34,137 nucleotides of DNA from Bacteroidales bacterium. GTDB lineage: Bacteria > Bacteroidota > Bacteroidia > Bacteroidales > VadinHA17. Below the pieces are notes generated by a model. The model saw nothing but the letters and a program-made list of their open reading frames with translations, did no database searches and was not told where the DNA came from. This document shows positions 16,065 through 26,100 of the stretch, piece after piece (the stretch's first letter is position 1; each line of letters starts with the position of its first letter). Both the position numbers and the translations under genes were made by a program. The stretch lies in NCBI GenBank assembly GCA_027451265.1, contig DAIDJT010000003.1, forward strand, positions 1 through 34,137, in the 5' to 3' direction.

Positions 16065-16586
16065 ATGAAAAATGCACTTATCATAACGATTCTTGCAGCG
16101 ACGCTGATGATGGCCTCATGCGGACCTATCGAGACGCTTCCCCCGGAACCCAGGATCGAGTTCAGGACCTTCTCGCTTTATGATACAACGGATATTCTGG
16201 GCAATCCAGCCAAAGCCGGCAAACTTACTTTTTACTTCGAAGATGGCGATGGTGACCTTGGCCTCGATCCCCCTCTGACACCTGGTGTTGATCCTTCAAG
16301 CAACCTCTTTTTAAGGTTATTCCGCAAAACGAACGGCACTTTTGAGCTTGCGGAACCGTCAGATCCTCTTTACCCGTCTGAATACCGTATACCTTACATT
16401 GATGCAGAAGGCCAGAACAAAATACTTAAGGGAACAATAGATGTTACACTTTTCTACCTGATTTATGACCCTCAGGATACCCTGTATTACGATTTCTGGA
16501 TCAGGGACAGGGGCGGCAATGAAAGCAATACCGCTACCACCTGCGTAGTTGTCCTGGGCGAAAACGGCACCTGTCAGCCTGAGTGA
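16065..16586 (+). CDS. Small lipoprotein of unknown function
   Basis: The start is ATG 16065, because it gives a clean lipoprotein signal MKNALIITILAATLMMASC with the lipidated cysteine at residue 19; the GTG at 16032 would put 11 odd residues before it. The 173-residue mature protein is beta-rich, with an acidic loop FEDGDGDLGLD (about residues 61-71) that looks like a Ca-binding Asp loop, and a Cys pair near the end (TTCVVVLGENGTC). I recall similar DGDG-bearing lipoproteins in Bacteroidota but cannot name the family. It follows der by 44 nt on the same strand and its stop codon abuts the stop of the opposite gene. Function unknown; outer-membrane location is inferred. Confidence 0.8.
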   Translation: MKNALIITILAATLMMASCGPIETLPPEPRIEFRTFSLYDTTDILGNPAKAGKLTFYFEDGDGDLGLDPPLTPGVDPSSNLFLRLFRKTNGTFELAEPSDPLYPSEYRIPYIDAEGQNKILKGTIDVTLFYLIYDPQDTLYYDFWIRDRGGNESNTATTCVVVLGENGTCQPE

Positions 16587-19500
16587 TCAGACTCTCATCC
16601 CCATAAAGAGGACGTCATCAACCTGATCATTCTTACCCATCCATTCAAAGAAGAACTCCCTGACTTCCCTCTGCTGTCCCTCAGCGTTCAGCGGTGTTAT
16701 ATCATCAATAAGGGTTTTGAGGCGGCTGATTTTCATCTTCTTCCCGCCATGGCCTCCGAATTGGTCACAGTAGCCGTCAGTAAAGAGAAAGACCATATCT
16801 CCCTCCCTGAGGTGGTACTCCTGGTCATCATAAAACTTTTCGGTAACGGATTCACCTCCCACGGATGACCTGTTTCCCCTGACATAGTGCTGCACTCCGT
16901 CAATAACAAGTATCACGGGCCTCATTGCAGATGAGAAGACCAGCTGCCTGGTGGTGAGGTTGAACTCACACACCACGATGTCCATGCCGTCATTTGAGGC
17001 TTCCATCTCCTGGTTCTGGTTGAGTGTTGAGAATATCTGCCTGTCAAGTTCATGAAGTATCTGTGAGGGCCTGGTTATCTTCTTGACGGTAATGATATCC
17101 TGGAGGAGTGCCGTACCGATCATTGACATGAAAGCGCCAGGCACACCATGGCCCGTTGAGTCAGAGCAGACAACAATGAACCGGTCCTTATCAACCCAGT
17201 CAAACCAGTAGAAGTCACCGCTGACAATATCGCGTGGCTGGAAGAAGACGAATGCCTCCCTGAAGACTGTGCCGAGCCGCGCAGTATCAGGCAGGACACT
17301 GCTCTGGATACGCTTGGCATACTTAATGCTCTCGGTGATGTCAAGGTTTTTCTGGGCCAGCTCTTCCTTCTGTTCGTAAACCTCGGCAGTGCGCTTCTGC
17401 AGCTCATTTTCGAGGTATTCGCGCTGTATCCTGTGAGCCCTTTCGCGAAGCCTTACAATAAGATATACCACTCCCGCGATGAGCGCCAGCACAGACAGGA
17501 AAAACCACCACCTGTCAGTCACGGGTTTCTGTATGATAAGGCTGAATGATGCAGTTGTGGCACGGTCCGGATCATCCCTGGTAAGGGCTTCCACACTGAA
17601 CCGGTAATGCCCGTCACGTAGATTGTAGGTGACAGACCTGTCACCGGTCACCTCACTCCACTCCTCGTCAAAGTTGCCAAGCCTGGTGCGGTAGACAACG
17701 TTCAGCGGGTCGCGAAGGAAGATGCCAGCATAATTAACCTTCACACTGTATGATTTCCTGTAGGGAAGATTGTAACTCTCCCTGTATGGATATACGACAT
17801 CGTTGATAACCACTGAAATGATTCCTGCCTGTGGTGCTGCTGCAGAATCTGGTTCCAGTGACGGGTTGTAAACGACTATTCCTTCGGTTGTTCCTACACA
17901 GACCGTTCCGTCCGGGAGGCCGGCAATAGCATTGGGGAGACAATCACCCCTCACCCCGAATTCCGTACTGTAAGCTCTTACCGAGCCCGTTGCCGGATTG
18001 GTGATTGAAAAGCCCTTCTGATGGCCTGTCCAGACCCTTCCGTCAGAGGCAATCAGGGCACTGTAGCAGAAGTTGGTCAGCAACCCGTCAGCCTCGGTGT
18101 AATTAAGAACCGTGTCACCTGCAAAGAGAAACAGCCCGTTGCCATTTGTCCCGGCGCAGATTGTGCGGTCAGGTGCAACCGAGATGCAGCGGAGCTCGTT
18201 GACCCTGCTTCCTTCCATTATCATCCCTTCCGTGCGTACTCCTCCTGTGACATGGATGTAGCACAGCCGGTCACTCTTGGTGGCCACCAGCACCTCACCC
18301 TCACGGTTGACAACAACCTGTGAAATGTAGTTATGAGGCAGCAGGTCAAGCGTCGTATAGACAGCTTTTTGTCTTCCGGTCGCCCTGTCAAGGAGGATGA
18401 CTCCGTCACTGGTGCCGAGCCACAGGTTGTCACTTTCAACAGCCACAGAGTTGATATGGTTCTGACCGGGATTTCCGGAAAGGTAATACTGTCTGAGGCT
18501 CCCGTCTGGCTTCATGAGCCACAGGCCGTCGCTGACAGTGCCTATCCATATGTTTCCTGTATCATCCGTTGCCCATGATGCAATTCCTGAACCCCCGGTT
18601 CTGGCAGTAAGGGAGCGGAACCGCGTAAAGCTGCCGGTAAGCGGGTTAAAATCATATATCCCGCTCCTGGTGCCTGCAACCACCTGGTCTCCTGCCCGGC
18701 CGATGAAAGTGATCTCCTTGTTAGTCTCCGGTCGGTAAAATGCGAAGGCATTGGTGGTGACAGCCGCAAGTCCGTGGCTGAAAAGGCCTATCCAGAGGTT
18801 CCCCTCACGGTCTGTAAAGAGGGTGCGGACGTTATTGTCAGGGAGGCCTGAAGTGACGTCGTATCTCCCGGTGATTGTCATATCACTGAAATCCTGGCTG
18901 AATGAGGTCTTAAATGCCCCGGCATCCATGGTGGCAACGGTCAGCGACCTTCCGGGACCTGCATTGATAGCGGGGATGTTCATGTTCATAAAAAGGGTGT
19001 CACCCACAGCTGTGGCAGTCATTGTGTCACCGCTTCGCCTGATCATCCAGAGACCTTTGTCGCCGGTACCGGCAAACCATGTGTCATCATCCATCCGGAG
19101 CACCGTCTGGATCCATGTGTAGTCCAGTTCCGGGAAGGTGAGCCGGCTCACCGCACTGTCACCGGAAGCAGCGCAAAGGTGCAGGTTATCCTGAGTTGCA
19201 GCCAGGAATGTTCCGTCCCCGGCAAAGGCTATGTCAAAGAGGTTCATCTCACCGGGCATTTTCATCCGGGTGATTTTGTCACCTTCTCCTTTGCCGGCAA
19301 TAAAGATCCCACTGGTTTGTGTAATTATCCATACGTTGCCGTCAGGGCTCCCTGTGATGCGGTTGACCCTGTCAGACTCCACCAGGCTTCTCCTCTCCAT
19401 TTTGCCTCCCGGTTTCCAGGTAAAGAGGGAACCGTCACTCATCCCCACCCACATTGTACCATTTTTATCATTATACAGGGCACTCACATTGCCGCGCGGC

Positions 19501-19745
19501 ATGGTGTCAGGGAATTGCATGTGATGAAATGAGAAACCGTCATAACGGTAGAGACCTGTGTCAACCCCTGTCCAGAGCAACCCGTCACGGTCCTGCGCAA
19601 TGACGCTGAGATAGCTTCCCGGCAGGCCGGTATATTCATCATACGTACGAAAACTGTAAGTCTGTGCAGATGACACACTCGGATGCAGCACTGTTACAAG
19701 GACTAAGCACAATGCTGTCAATGGAAGTCTGAAGCTTCTGGGCAT
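16587..19745 (-). CDS. Propeller sensor with SpoIIE-type serine phosphatase output
   Basis: A 1052-residue transmembrane signalling protein. It has a signal peptide (cleaved about residue 27), a periplasmic domain of about ten regulator-propeller repeats of the type DREGNLWIGLFSHGL (about 30-650), a Y_Y_Y-like Ig domain (about 665-735), one membrane helix (746-767), a short coiled coil (768-802), and a PP2C/SpoIIE phosphatase (about 835-1052). The metal-binding residues appear complete: GDFYW (Asp844), DSTGHG (Asp862), FTDG (Asp990) and the final DQVDD. Known family members dephosphorylate anti-sigma-factor antagonists; no such partner is in the window. It is the last gene of the T9SS-cargo operon, starting 2 nt after the stop of the gene before it, so it probably senses the state of that surface system or its ligand and reports inside. 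Confidence 0.9.
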   Translation of the reverse strand: MPRSFRLPLTALCLVLVTVLHPSVSSAQTYSFRTYDEYTGLPGSYLSVIAQDRDGLLWTGVDTGLYRYDGFSFHHMQFPDTMPRGNVSALYNDKNGTMWVGMSDGSLFTWKPGGKMERRSLVESDRVNRITGSPDGNVWIITQTSGIFIAGKGEGDKITRMKMPGEMNLFDIAFAGDGTFLAATQDNLHLCAASGDSAVSRLTFPELDYTWIQTVLRMDDDTWFAGTGDKGLWMIRRSGDTMTATAVGDTLFMNMNIPAINAGPGRSLTVATMDAGAFKTSFSQDFSDMTITGRYDVTSGLPDNNVRTLFTDREGNLWIGLFSHGLAAVTTNAFAFYRPETNKEITFIGRAGDQVVAGTRSGIYDFNPLTGSFTRFRSLTARTGGSGIASWATDDTGNIWIGTVSDGLWLMKPDGSLRQYYLSGNPGQNHINSVAVESDNLWLGTSDGVILLDRATGRQKAVYTTLDLLPHNYISQVVVNREGEVLVATKSDRLCYIHVTGGVRTEGMIMEGSRVNELRCISVAPDRTICAGTNGNGLFLFAGDTVLNYTEADGLLTNFCYSALIASDGRVWTGHQKGFSITNPATGSVRAYSTEFGVRGDCLPNAIAGLPDGTVCVGTTEGIVVYNPSLEPDSAAAPQAGIISVVINDVVYPYRESYNLPYRKSYSVKVNYAGIFLRDPLNVVYRTRLGNFDEEWSEVTGDRSVTYNLRDGHYRFSVEALTRDDPDRATTASFSLIIQKPVTDRWWFFLSVLALIAGVVYLIVRLRERAHRIQREYLENELQKRTAEVYEQKEELAQKNLDITESIKYAKRIQSSVLPDTARLGTVFREAFVFFQPRDIVSGDFYWFDWVDKDRFIVVCSDSTGHGVPGAFMSMIGTALLQDIITVKKITRPSQILHELDRQIFSTLNQNQEMEASNDGMDIVVCEFNLTTRQLVFSSAMRPVILVIDGVQHYVRGNRSSVGGESVTEKFYDDQEYHLREGDMVFLFTDGYCDQFGGHGGKKMKISRLKTLIDDITPLNAEGQQREVREFFFEWMGKNDQVDDVLFMGMRV

Positions 19746-19747
19746 GA

Positions 19748-20737
19748 TTATTTCTTGGGTATTACCTTTATCCGCGGCTTATAAACCGGCACTCCCCCTA
19801 TAGGGGCGCTGAAGAAGGGAAGATTCTGACCGTACTGGTTCTGAACCGATACAACCACATTATTGTTTTTTACCAGTTCTCCCTTCCTCTTGTAAAAGCG
19901 GAAGTCGAGCGATTTTCCTATCTCCCCCTCGTAGATCTCCATTTTCGATGTCTCCCATTCATCTTCGCCTGAGAGCGGGATTATCTGCCCTTTTCTCTCA
20001 ACGGATACCACCATGGAATTCCCGTCATTGTCCCAGTCGAAGTTACTCTGCTGTACCCATATACAGCCGCTGTCAATAAACGGATATATATGTGAGACAA
20101 ATGAAGTGTCATTGTTATTCCACATCCTGAAGGTATATTCATATGTGAATGCGTTGGCGCCGTCAATGGGCACGTTTGTATCTGGTCTCCTCGAGATTGC
20201 GTACCTGTAAAGATTGCCGTCATCGCCTGATACTCCGTCACAGATTATCTTGAAGATGTTGCTCAGGAACTTCGGGTAATATTCACCGTCAGCCGGGTTG
20301 AACGGCCCGAATGTAAACCAGCGCTCATCAAGCTTGTTATCCATTCCGAATGTGCGGGTTGCCAGCAGCGTTCCGCTCTTGTAATTGCCTCTAGGGTCTA
20401 TTCCGTTTGCCTCCGGATTGGTATAGCAGCCCTTACCCCCATAGATTGAGTATACCATACGGGTGTTCCAGAAGTTGTTTAGTTCATCAGTCTTGCCCCC
20501 GATGTCAGGGTCATACACCCTGATGTAAAACGGATCTTTGTAATCCTTCGGCAGGGCAAAGAAGAACGTCTGCGAAAAATCATCATCTCCCCATGAAGTG
20601 ATACCTCCTTCCCTGCCAAAGGTAATGAGGAACGGTATGTTCTCATCCGGGCCCGGTACTTCCTGGGCTCTCAACCCCGAAGGGGCTGCAGTCAGAACAA
20701 GAATAAAAAGCGGCAATATTAAGCGGGTAACTCTCAT
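19748..20737 (-). CDS. Unassigned secreted protein of the T9SS-cargo operon
   Basis: A 329-residue exported protein with a signal peptide (MRVTRLILPLFILVLTAAPS, cut after LRAQ near residue 25). The mature start has PFLITFGREGGITSWGDDDF and QTFFFALPKDYKD, a pattern I associate with conserved unannotated proteins beside PorP/SprF genes, though I cannot name a family. The rest is rich in aromatic residues and Asn/Asp, with WDNDGNSMVVSV near 240, suggesting beta-sandwich or Ca-binding structure. Cysteines are few. It lies 22 nt after the PD40/PKD gene and 2 nt before the phosphatase. Possible roles are a ligand of the propeller sensor or a structural part of the surface complex; both are guesses. 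Confidence 0.75.
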   Translation of the reverse strand: MRVTRLILPLFILVLTAAPSGLRAQEVPGPDENIPFLITFGREGGITSWGDDDFSQTFFFALPKDYKDPFYIRVYDPDIGGKTDELNNFWNTRMVYSIYGGKGCYTNPEANGIDPRGNYKSGTLLATRTFGMDNKLDERWFTFGPFNPADGEYYPKFLSNIFKIICDGVSGDDGNLYRYAISRRPDTNVPIDGANAFTYEYTFRMWNNNDTSFVSHIYPFIDSGCIWVQQSNFDWDNDGNSMVVSVERKGQIIPLSGEDEWETSKMEIYEGEIGKSLDFRFYKRKGELVKNNNVVVSVQNQYGQNLPFFSAPIGGVPVYKPRIKVIPKK

Positions 20738-20759
20738 CTTCCTCCTTCAATAATCATGT

Positions 20760-22199
20760 TTAATCCCCAGATACTTCAATGTCCTTGCAGACACAGACCT
20801 CACGCACAACTCCCCCGGCGTCAGGTACTGAGCTGACTATCAACTGAATATTATATCTTCCCGGAAGGGCAAATACCTTTGATACTTCCAGTCCGGTTGC
20901 AACGGTTTCATCTCCGAAATTCCAGTAGTAACGGGCTATCTTCATCCCGGGCAGGTAGGTGGCACCCGCATTAAGGATCAACGTTTCTCCTGCCTTAATA
21001 GTATCAGGGCAGGTGATCACCGGCTGTTCGATATCCGTAATCTCAAGTTCATAGGAAGCCTGTCTCTTTTCAATGCCTTTGGTAACAAGGTTTACAATGT
21101 CAAGACTGATATCATAGACTCCGGGCCCGCTGAAGCAGTGTTCGGCAGTTATCCCTGTTGCCCTGGTACCGTCGCCAAAGTCCCACTCCCATCTGAAGCC
21201 TGTCTTGAGAGTATCCTGTTTGAGGGCATTTTCCTCAATGAATTCATAACAGTAACTGTTTTTCTGAATGCCGTCACACGCTGACCATCGTATGATGGTT
21301 GATATGAAACTGTAAATGTTATCATTGAAATTCCGGCGGTTTGAGGTGAAATAACCCTGCATGCCTCCCTGTGCAGCATAAAATGCGAAGTCGTCAGCCT
21401 CCGAATTGACCGGCTCATCCATATCTACCGGTTTCGTCCATGAGCCGTATGCAAGGCTTGAGTACCATATATCAAGTCCTCCCTTGCCTCCCGGCCTGTC
21501 TGAGGCAAAGTACAGTCTTCCGGAGCTGTGAAGGAAAGGATGTATCTCGGCTGCGCTGCTGTTGACCTCCGGACCCAGGTTCTGCGGTTTGGTCCAGTGG
21601 CCGTCAATATACTCGCACATGTAAATGTCATATCTTCCCTGGCCTCCGGACATGTCAGAGCAGAAGAAGAGATACCTGCCATCAGCTGAAACATAAGGGA
21701 AGGAGAGGTTGTAATCGGGGTTGTTGAATTCAAAGGGAGTGATATCAGTCCACTGTGAGCCTGAGCGCTTCGCGGTGAAGATACCAAGCCTGTTAGGCTG
21801 ATTTTTGCCAAGCTTTCGACCTTCGCTGTTATTGCGGGTAAACCAGAGCGTGTTGCCGTCAGTTGTCACAGAGGCCGGTCCGATGTTTGCATCCCTGACA
21901 AGGTTTGGCGCAAACCTCACAGGCGAAACAGGCTTACCGTCTCCGTTGAACGGGGCATAATAAAGCTCATAAAGCCTGACGCCTTCAAGGTTCTTTTTGG
22001 TCAGGAAGGGATTGGTTTTCCTGTTCGAGCAGAACAGGATACCGTCACTCATAATTACAGGGGCCATATCATCCGATGAGGAAGAGATGCCCGGGATATT
22101 CGTTACCTCAAAGGTTCCCTTCGCCTGCCCGTTAAGGAGAGCAAAATGGCCCGACAATAAGACCAGCGCGACTGCGATATGTTTCAGAATGCTCCTCAT
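20760..22199 (-). CDS. PD40 propeller plus PKD-domain protein (PorE-like, lacking an OmpA domain)
   Basis: The start is ATG 22199 (MRSILKHIAVALVLLSGHFA), which gives a signal peptide and a 4-nt gap from the preceding gene; the ORF could extend to 22229 but that start would lie inside the neighbour. The 479-residue protein has a beta-propeller of PD40/WD40-like repeats (about residues 35-305, with YLFFCSDMSGGQGRYDIY and LYFASDRPGGKGGLDIW), a linker with CDGIQKNSYCYEF, and two PKD-like domains (WEWDFGDGTRATG near 340 and YYWNFGDETVATG near 425). It ends CVCKDIEVSGD. PorE-type T9SS proteins have PD40 repeats followed by an OmpA-like peptidoglycan-binding domain; that domain is missing here. It is probably periplasmic or outer-membrane-linked and a partner of PorP/SprF. 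Confidence 0.8.
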   Translation of the reverse strand: MRSILKHIAVALVLLSGHFALLNGQAKGTFEVTNIPGISSSSDDMAPVIMSDGILFCSNRKTNPFLTKKNLEGVRLYELYYAPFNGDGKPVSPVRFAPNLVRDANIGPASVTTDGNTLWFTRNNSEGRKLGKNQPNRLGIFTAKRSGSQWTDITPFEFNNPDYNLSFPYVSADGRYLFFCSDMSGGQGRYDIYMCEYIDGHWTKPQNLGPEVNSSAAEIHPFLHSSGRLYFASDRPGGKGGLDIWYSSLAYGSWTKPVDMDEPVNSEADDFAFYAAQGGMQGYFTSNRRNFNDNIYSFISTIIRWSACDGIQKNSYCYEFIEENALKQDTLKTGFRWEWDFGDGTRATGITAEHCFSGPGVYDISLDIVNLVTKGIEKRQASYELEITDIEQPVITCPDTIKAGETLILNAGATYLPGMKIARYYWNFGDETVATGLEVSKVFALPGRYNIQLIVSSVPDAGGVVREVCVCKDIEVSGD

Positions 22200-22203
22200 C
22201 TTG

Positions 22204-23133
22204 TCAGAAATACCTTGGCGATGTTGCACTTACGGCAAAGGCAAATTCGTATCTCAGTGACACTTCATGCGTCCCTGATGTATATTTGTTCAGATGCCCC
22301 AGCTGATAGTCAAACGAATACCCCACCTTGAGCTGAGGGGTGACCTGCAAATCAAGCAAAGCCACAGCTGCCTGCTCGGCAATCCTGTATGATCCTCCGA
22401 CCCAGAGCATATCGGCAAAAATGAAGTTGGCATTGAGGTCAACCTCCAGTGGCTCACGCATTGCGTACCGCACCAGCACCGAGGGCTTTACCTTGAAGGC
22501 ATCAGTAAACCTTATCAGCGTGCCGGCGGTCAGATATGTCCTGAACATGGAATAGTCAGGACTGACCCTGAACTGGTCCGTCTCGTCCCTCTTGTATGTC
22601 AGTAGTGAGGGGACGGACAGTCCGGCAAAATACCTGTCAGTGTAGTAGTAGAACCCGACTCCCATGTTGGGCAGAGTGTATTTCATGTTTCCTGTAAGCA
22701 ATGGATCAGCCGGGTTGCCGTCAGGGAATTGCAGGTTGTTGTAGTTGGTGTTGCTGAGGTCAATCCCTCCCTTCAGTCCCATGGAAAGCCTGCCCTGTCC
22801 AATCCTGACGCTGTAGGCGTAAAAGGCATATATGCCCACATCCTTCGTCACCCCGTAGGTGAGGTAGTCAGCCATCAGGCCGAGGGAGACCTTTTCCTTA
22901 TTATTAACCGGGCTATGCAGTGAAAGAGTCTGGAACTGGGGAGCGCCGTTTATGCGGGCCCACTGCTTGCGGTATGAGAGGTTGGCGCTCAGTGCTTCGC
23001 GTGTACCTGCATACGCAGGATTGATCACCAATCCGTTTGTAAGGTACTGGCTGGTAATGGGAACCTGCTGAGCATCTACAGACAGTGTCAGCACAAAGGC
23101 GAGGAGAACTGATATGTACAGGCTTCCTTTCAT
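22204..23133 (-). CDS. PorP/SprF-family type IX secretion membrane protein
   Basis: A 309-residue outer-membrane protein with a signal peptide (MKGSLYISVLLAFVLTLSVDA). The family hallmark VINPAYAGTREALSANLSYRKQW is near residues 35-55, and the rest is alternating beta-barrel-like segments ending with an aromatic residue (SPRYF), typical of outer-membrane barrels. SprF is needed to secrete and attach the SprB adhesin in Flavobacterium; the family commonly pairs with type B T9SS cargo. Here it starts 1 nt after the stop of such a cargo gene, which strongly suggests a dedicated secretion or anchoring partner. Confidence 0.92.
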   Translation of the reverse strand: MKGSLYISVLLAFVLTLSVDAQQVPITSQYLTNGLVINPAYAGTREALSANLSYRKQWARINGAPQFQTLSLHSPVNNKEKVSLGLMADYLTYGVTKDVGIYAFYAYSVRIGQGRLSMGLKGGIDLSNTNYNNLQFPDGNPADPLLTGNMKYTLPNMGVGFYYYTDRYFAGLSVPSLLTYKRDETDQFRVSPDYSMFRTYLTAGTLIRFTDAFKVKPSVLVRYAMREPLEVDLNANFIFADMLWVGGSYRIAEQAAVALLDLQVTPQLKVGYSFDYQLGHLNKYTSGTHEVSLRYEFAFAVSATSPRYF

Positions 23134-23134
23134 C

Positions 23135-26100
23135 TTATCTCCTGAGAATGATAAATCCGCTTATATGAGCCGAATATTCAGGAACGTCAAGATCCTGGGC
23201 CCCGTTGATGGTGAGAAGGTAATAATATGTTCCGTCAGGTACTTCCCTGCCGTTCAGATCGAGGCCGTTCCAGGCACCCAGCGGATCATTGCTGCGGTAA
23301 TCAGCAGCCCTGTATACTACAGCGCCTGCGGTGTTAATTATTACAAGTTCATTGCGGGTGAATTCCAGACCCTCCACGTTGAAGAAGTCATTTATGCCAT
23401 CATTGTTTGGCGTCAAACCCTGGGGTATGGTCAGATCAGGCACCGTCAGGGTCACTGACACCTCAGGTGCTATGCATGCTCCGTTTGAGACTGCGAAAAT
23501 AAAAGTATTGTCTCCGAACTCCAGCTTCCTCACCTCGGTAGTCTTTTCAAGGGGAGTTGCCAGGACCGGCTCTGCGTTGCCACTGCCGAAATCATAGCTC
23601 CATACAGATGTTCCTGCACCGTCAAAACTGCCCGCAAGAACGGCAGCAAACTGGTAGGGAAGCAATATCCTGCTGGCTCCGGCACTGATATTCAGAGGCA
23701 TGATGTCAACCGTCACGGTTACCGGTGCCGAAACGGATACACAGCAGTTATTTTCACCGGAAAAAACACTTCTCCTGAACTGTGTGGTTTCCTCAAGCAT
23801 CGGGGGCTGATATGTTGCGGCATTGTTCGAACCGGATGCTGTTACCCAGCCGGGAGACTGGCTATCCATTCTTTCCCATAGGTACCGGAATCTGCCGTCA
23901 CCGCCGGAAAGTGTACCGCCGTTAAGGGCTGCAGCCGTATTGGTGTTGCAGATGGTCTGGTTTGCCGTTATGACATTGCCGGTTATCTGTGGCAGCACTG
24001 TAATGGTGAAAACCGAACTCTCCGTGCAGGCACCTGAAGTGACCGTTCTCCGGAACCATGTGGTTGCCGTAAGGTTGCCCGGCTGGTATGAATTGCCTGT
24101 TTCAGACAGAGGTGTAAAGGTTGTGTTATCTGTTGATGAGGCCCAGGCATAGGTAAACGCACCCAGTCCGCCGCCGGGGGTACCCGAGAGGAGGGCCGGT
24201 GCTGTTCCGGTACAGATTGTATCATGTCCCTGCGCCGGAAGGCTTATTGCAAACCCTGTTATGCGCGGATCAACAGTGATATGAACATTATTGCTGGTGC
24301 TGGTGCAGGCTGATGATGTCACCACGCGCCTGTACCATATGCCGCTTGTAAGAGTTGCACCGGGAAGATCTTCAGACGAAGCGCCGGTGATATTGCTGAA
24401 TGACAACCCGTTGGTGCTGCTCATCCACTGGTATGTATAGGTACCTGCCCCTGCCCCGTCACCAGGAACGGTACCGTCAATGGTGGCCGGAGAAGTTCCC
24501 TCACAAATTGTCTGGTCAGCTGCAACCACATTGTTGGTGATTGAAGGGTGACATACAAGAGTGACGGTGTTGCTCACTGACTGGCAGGTATTCAACGGAC
24601 CACTGTAGACTGTGCGCCTGTAGTATGTTGTTGAAGGTGCGTCATTCTGGGGATCGTAGCCAATCCCGTTATTGGTACCGGCAGCAGCTGACCAGTTGGT
24701 GTTGTCAATGCTGCTCATCCACTGGTAGGTGAATGATGGTGCAGCTCCGCCTGCGGGAGTGCTGCCTGAAAGGTTGCTGAAGAGGGTGCCCTGGCAGATT
24801 GTCTGGTCTGCAGTTACGCTGTTGCCGGATATTGCCGGAAGTATTGTCACTGTTACCGGTATACTTATACTGGTGCAGGCTCCGGAGCTGACTATTCTTT
24901 GATAGTGCATTGTTGAAATCAGGGCCTGGGGGTTATAAACCGCGGCAGTACCGGCGCCGGCAGCATTGACCCATGTGACGTTGTCAGCGCTCTCCTCCCA
25001 CCGGTATGAATACAGGCCATTTCCGCCTGACGGACCTGAGTTCAGCGGGTAAAGCTCCTCCGGATCCATATTGTAACACAGGGTGGTGTCAGAGCCTATG
25101 ATATTTCCGGTTATGCGCGGGTGGACTATTATCCTTACCGGGAGGCTCCGGTCAATGATGCCTGCGCCGTCACTGACCACCCTTCTGAACCAGACGGTAG
25201 CTGATTCAGTTCCAGTTGGCGTATATTCAATGGAAGTGCCGGTCAGGTCTGACCAGGTATTATTGTCATAGCTTCTCTGCCACTGGTAGGTGTAGGTGCC
25301 GCTGCCTCCTGCCGGACGTGTGCCGGTGAGTTTCGGGGGAATCATCCCCTCGCAGATGGAGTCAAGCTGGCTCAGATTGTAGGCTATGTAAATCTCATTA
25401 AAGAGAAATCCGTTCAGCGGCAGGTTGAGATTGCTGCGGACCAGTCCGGGTGAGCCGTCGCGGTTTGGATCGCCACCGCTGTGGATGCCGCCTTGGCCGC
25501 CGGCAACGGTTGCCGTTCCGGCAAAGGGTCCTGTTGTCCAGATCAGGCCGCCGCCACCGCCGCCACCCGCACCATTCTGGTTTACGTTATTGCCTCCCTT
25601 GCCACCATCGGCAGAGAGTACCGGGGTTGAGAGGAAATGTCTTGTGCTTATTATCACTGAGCCGCCTGCACCGCCACCGCCTGCACCGGCATTTGCTGCT
25701 GAATTATTGATTGCGGCGGCGCCACTTGCTGTGATTATCCTGCCGTTACCCACAATGGTGTCAGCATGGATGATCACAATACCCCCGCCGTTTGCACCGG
25801 CAGAGGTCGTAGGCGTGGTCAGGTATACAGAAGCGCCGCCGCCGCTGCCCATATAAACACCTGAATTCAATGTCGAAAAGCCTGCCACGGAAAACCCGCC
25901 ACGGCCACCGGGCATTAGCCCTCCGCACAGATCAGGAGCCATCTCCTGGTCACCCTGGCTGCCGGCACCGTAGTTCGCTCCGCCGCCACCGCCTGAATAA
26001 CGCCCGTTGCCGCCACCGCCACCGGTCATGTTGGCTCCCTTGCCCTTCATAAAACCTGGATTGAGCGGCAGACCAGTCGCAGTTTCAAAGGCAATTCCCT

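Noticed and set aside
25425..25856. Proline-rich plus-strand ORF of 143 residues
   Set aside because: Mirror of the glycine-rich codons of the cargo gene (GGN/CCN complement); a composition artefact.
25540..26010. Repetitive GCC/CCG tract considered as a CRISPR-like or satellite array
   Set aside because: No regular spacer-repeat period; the repeats follow glycine codons in an intact reading frame.
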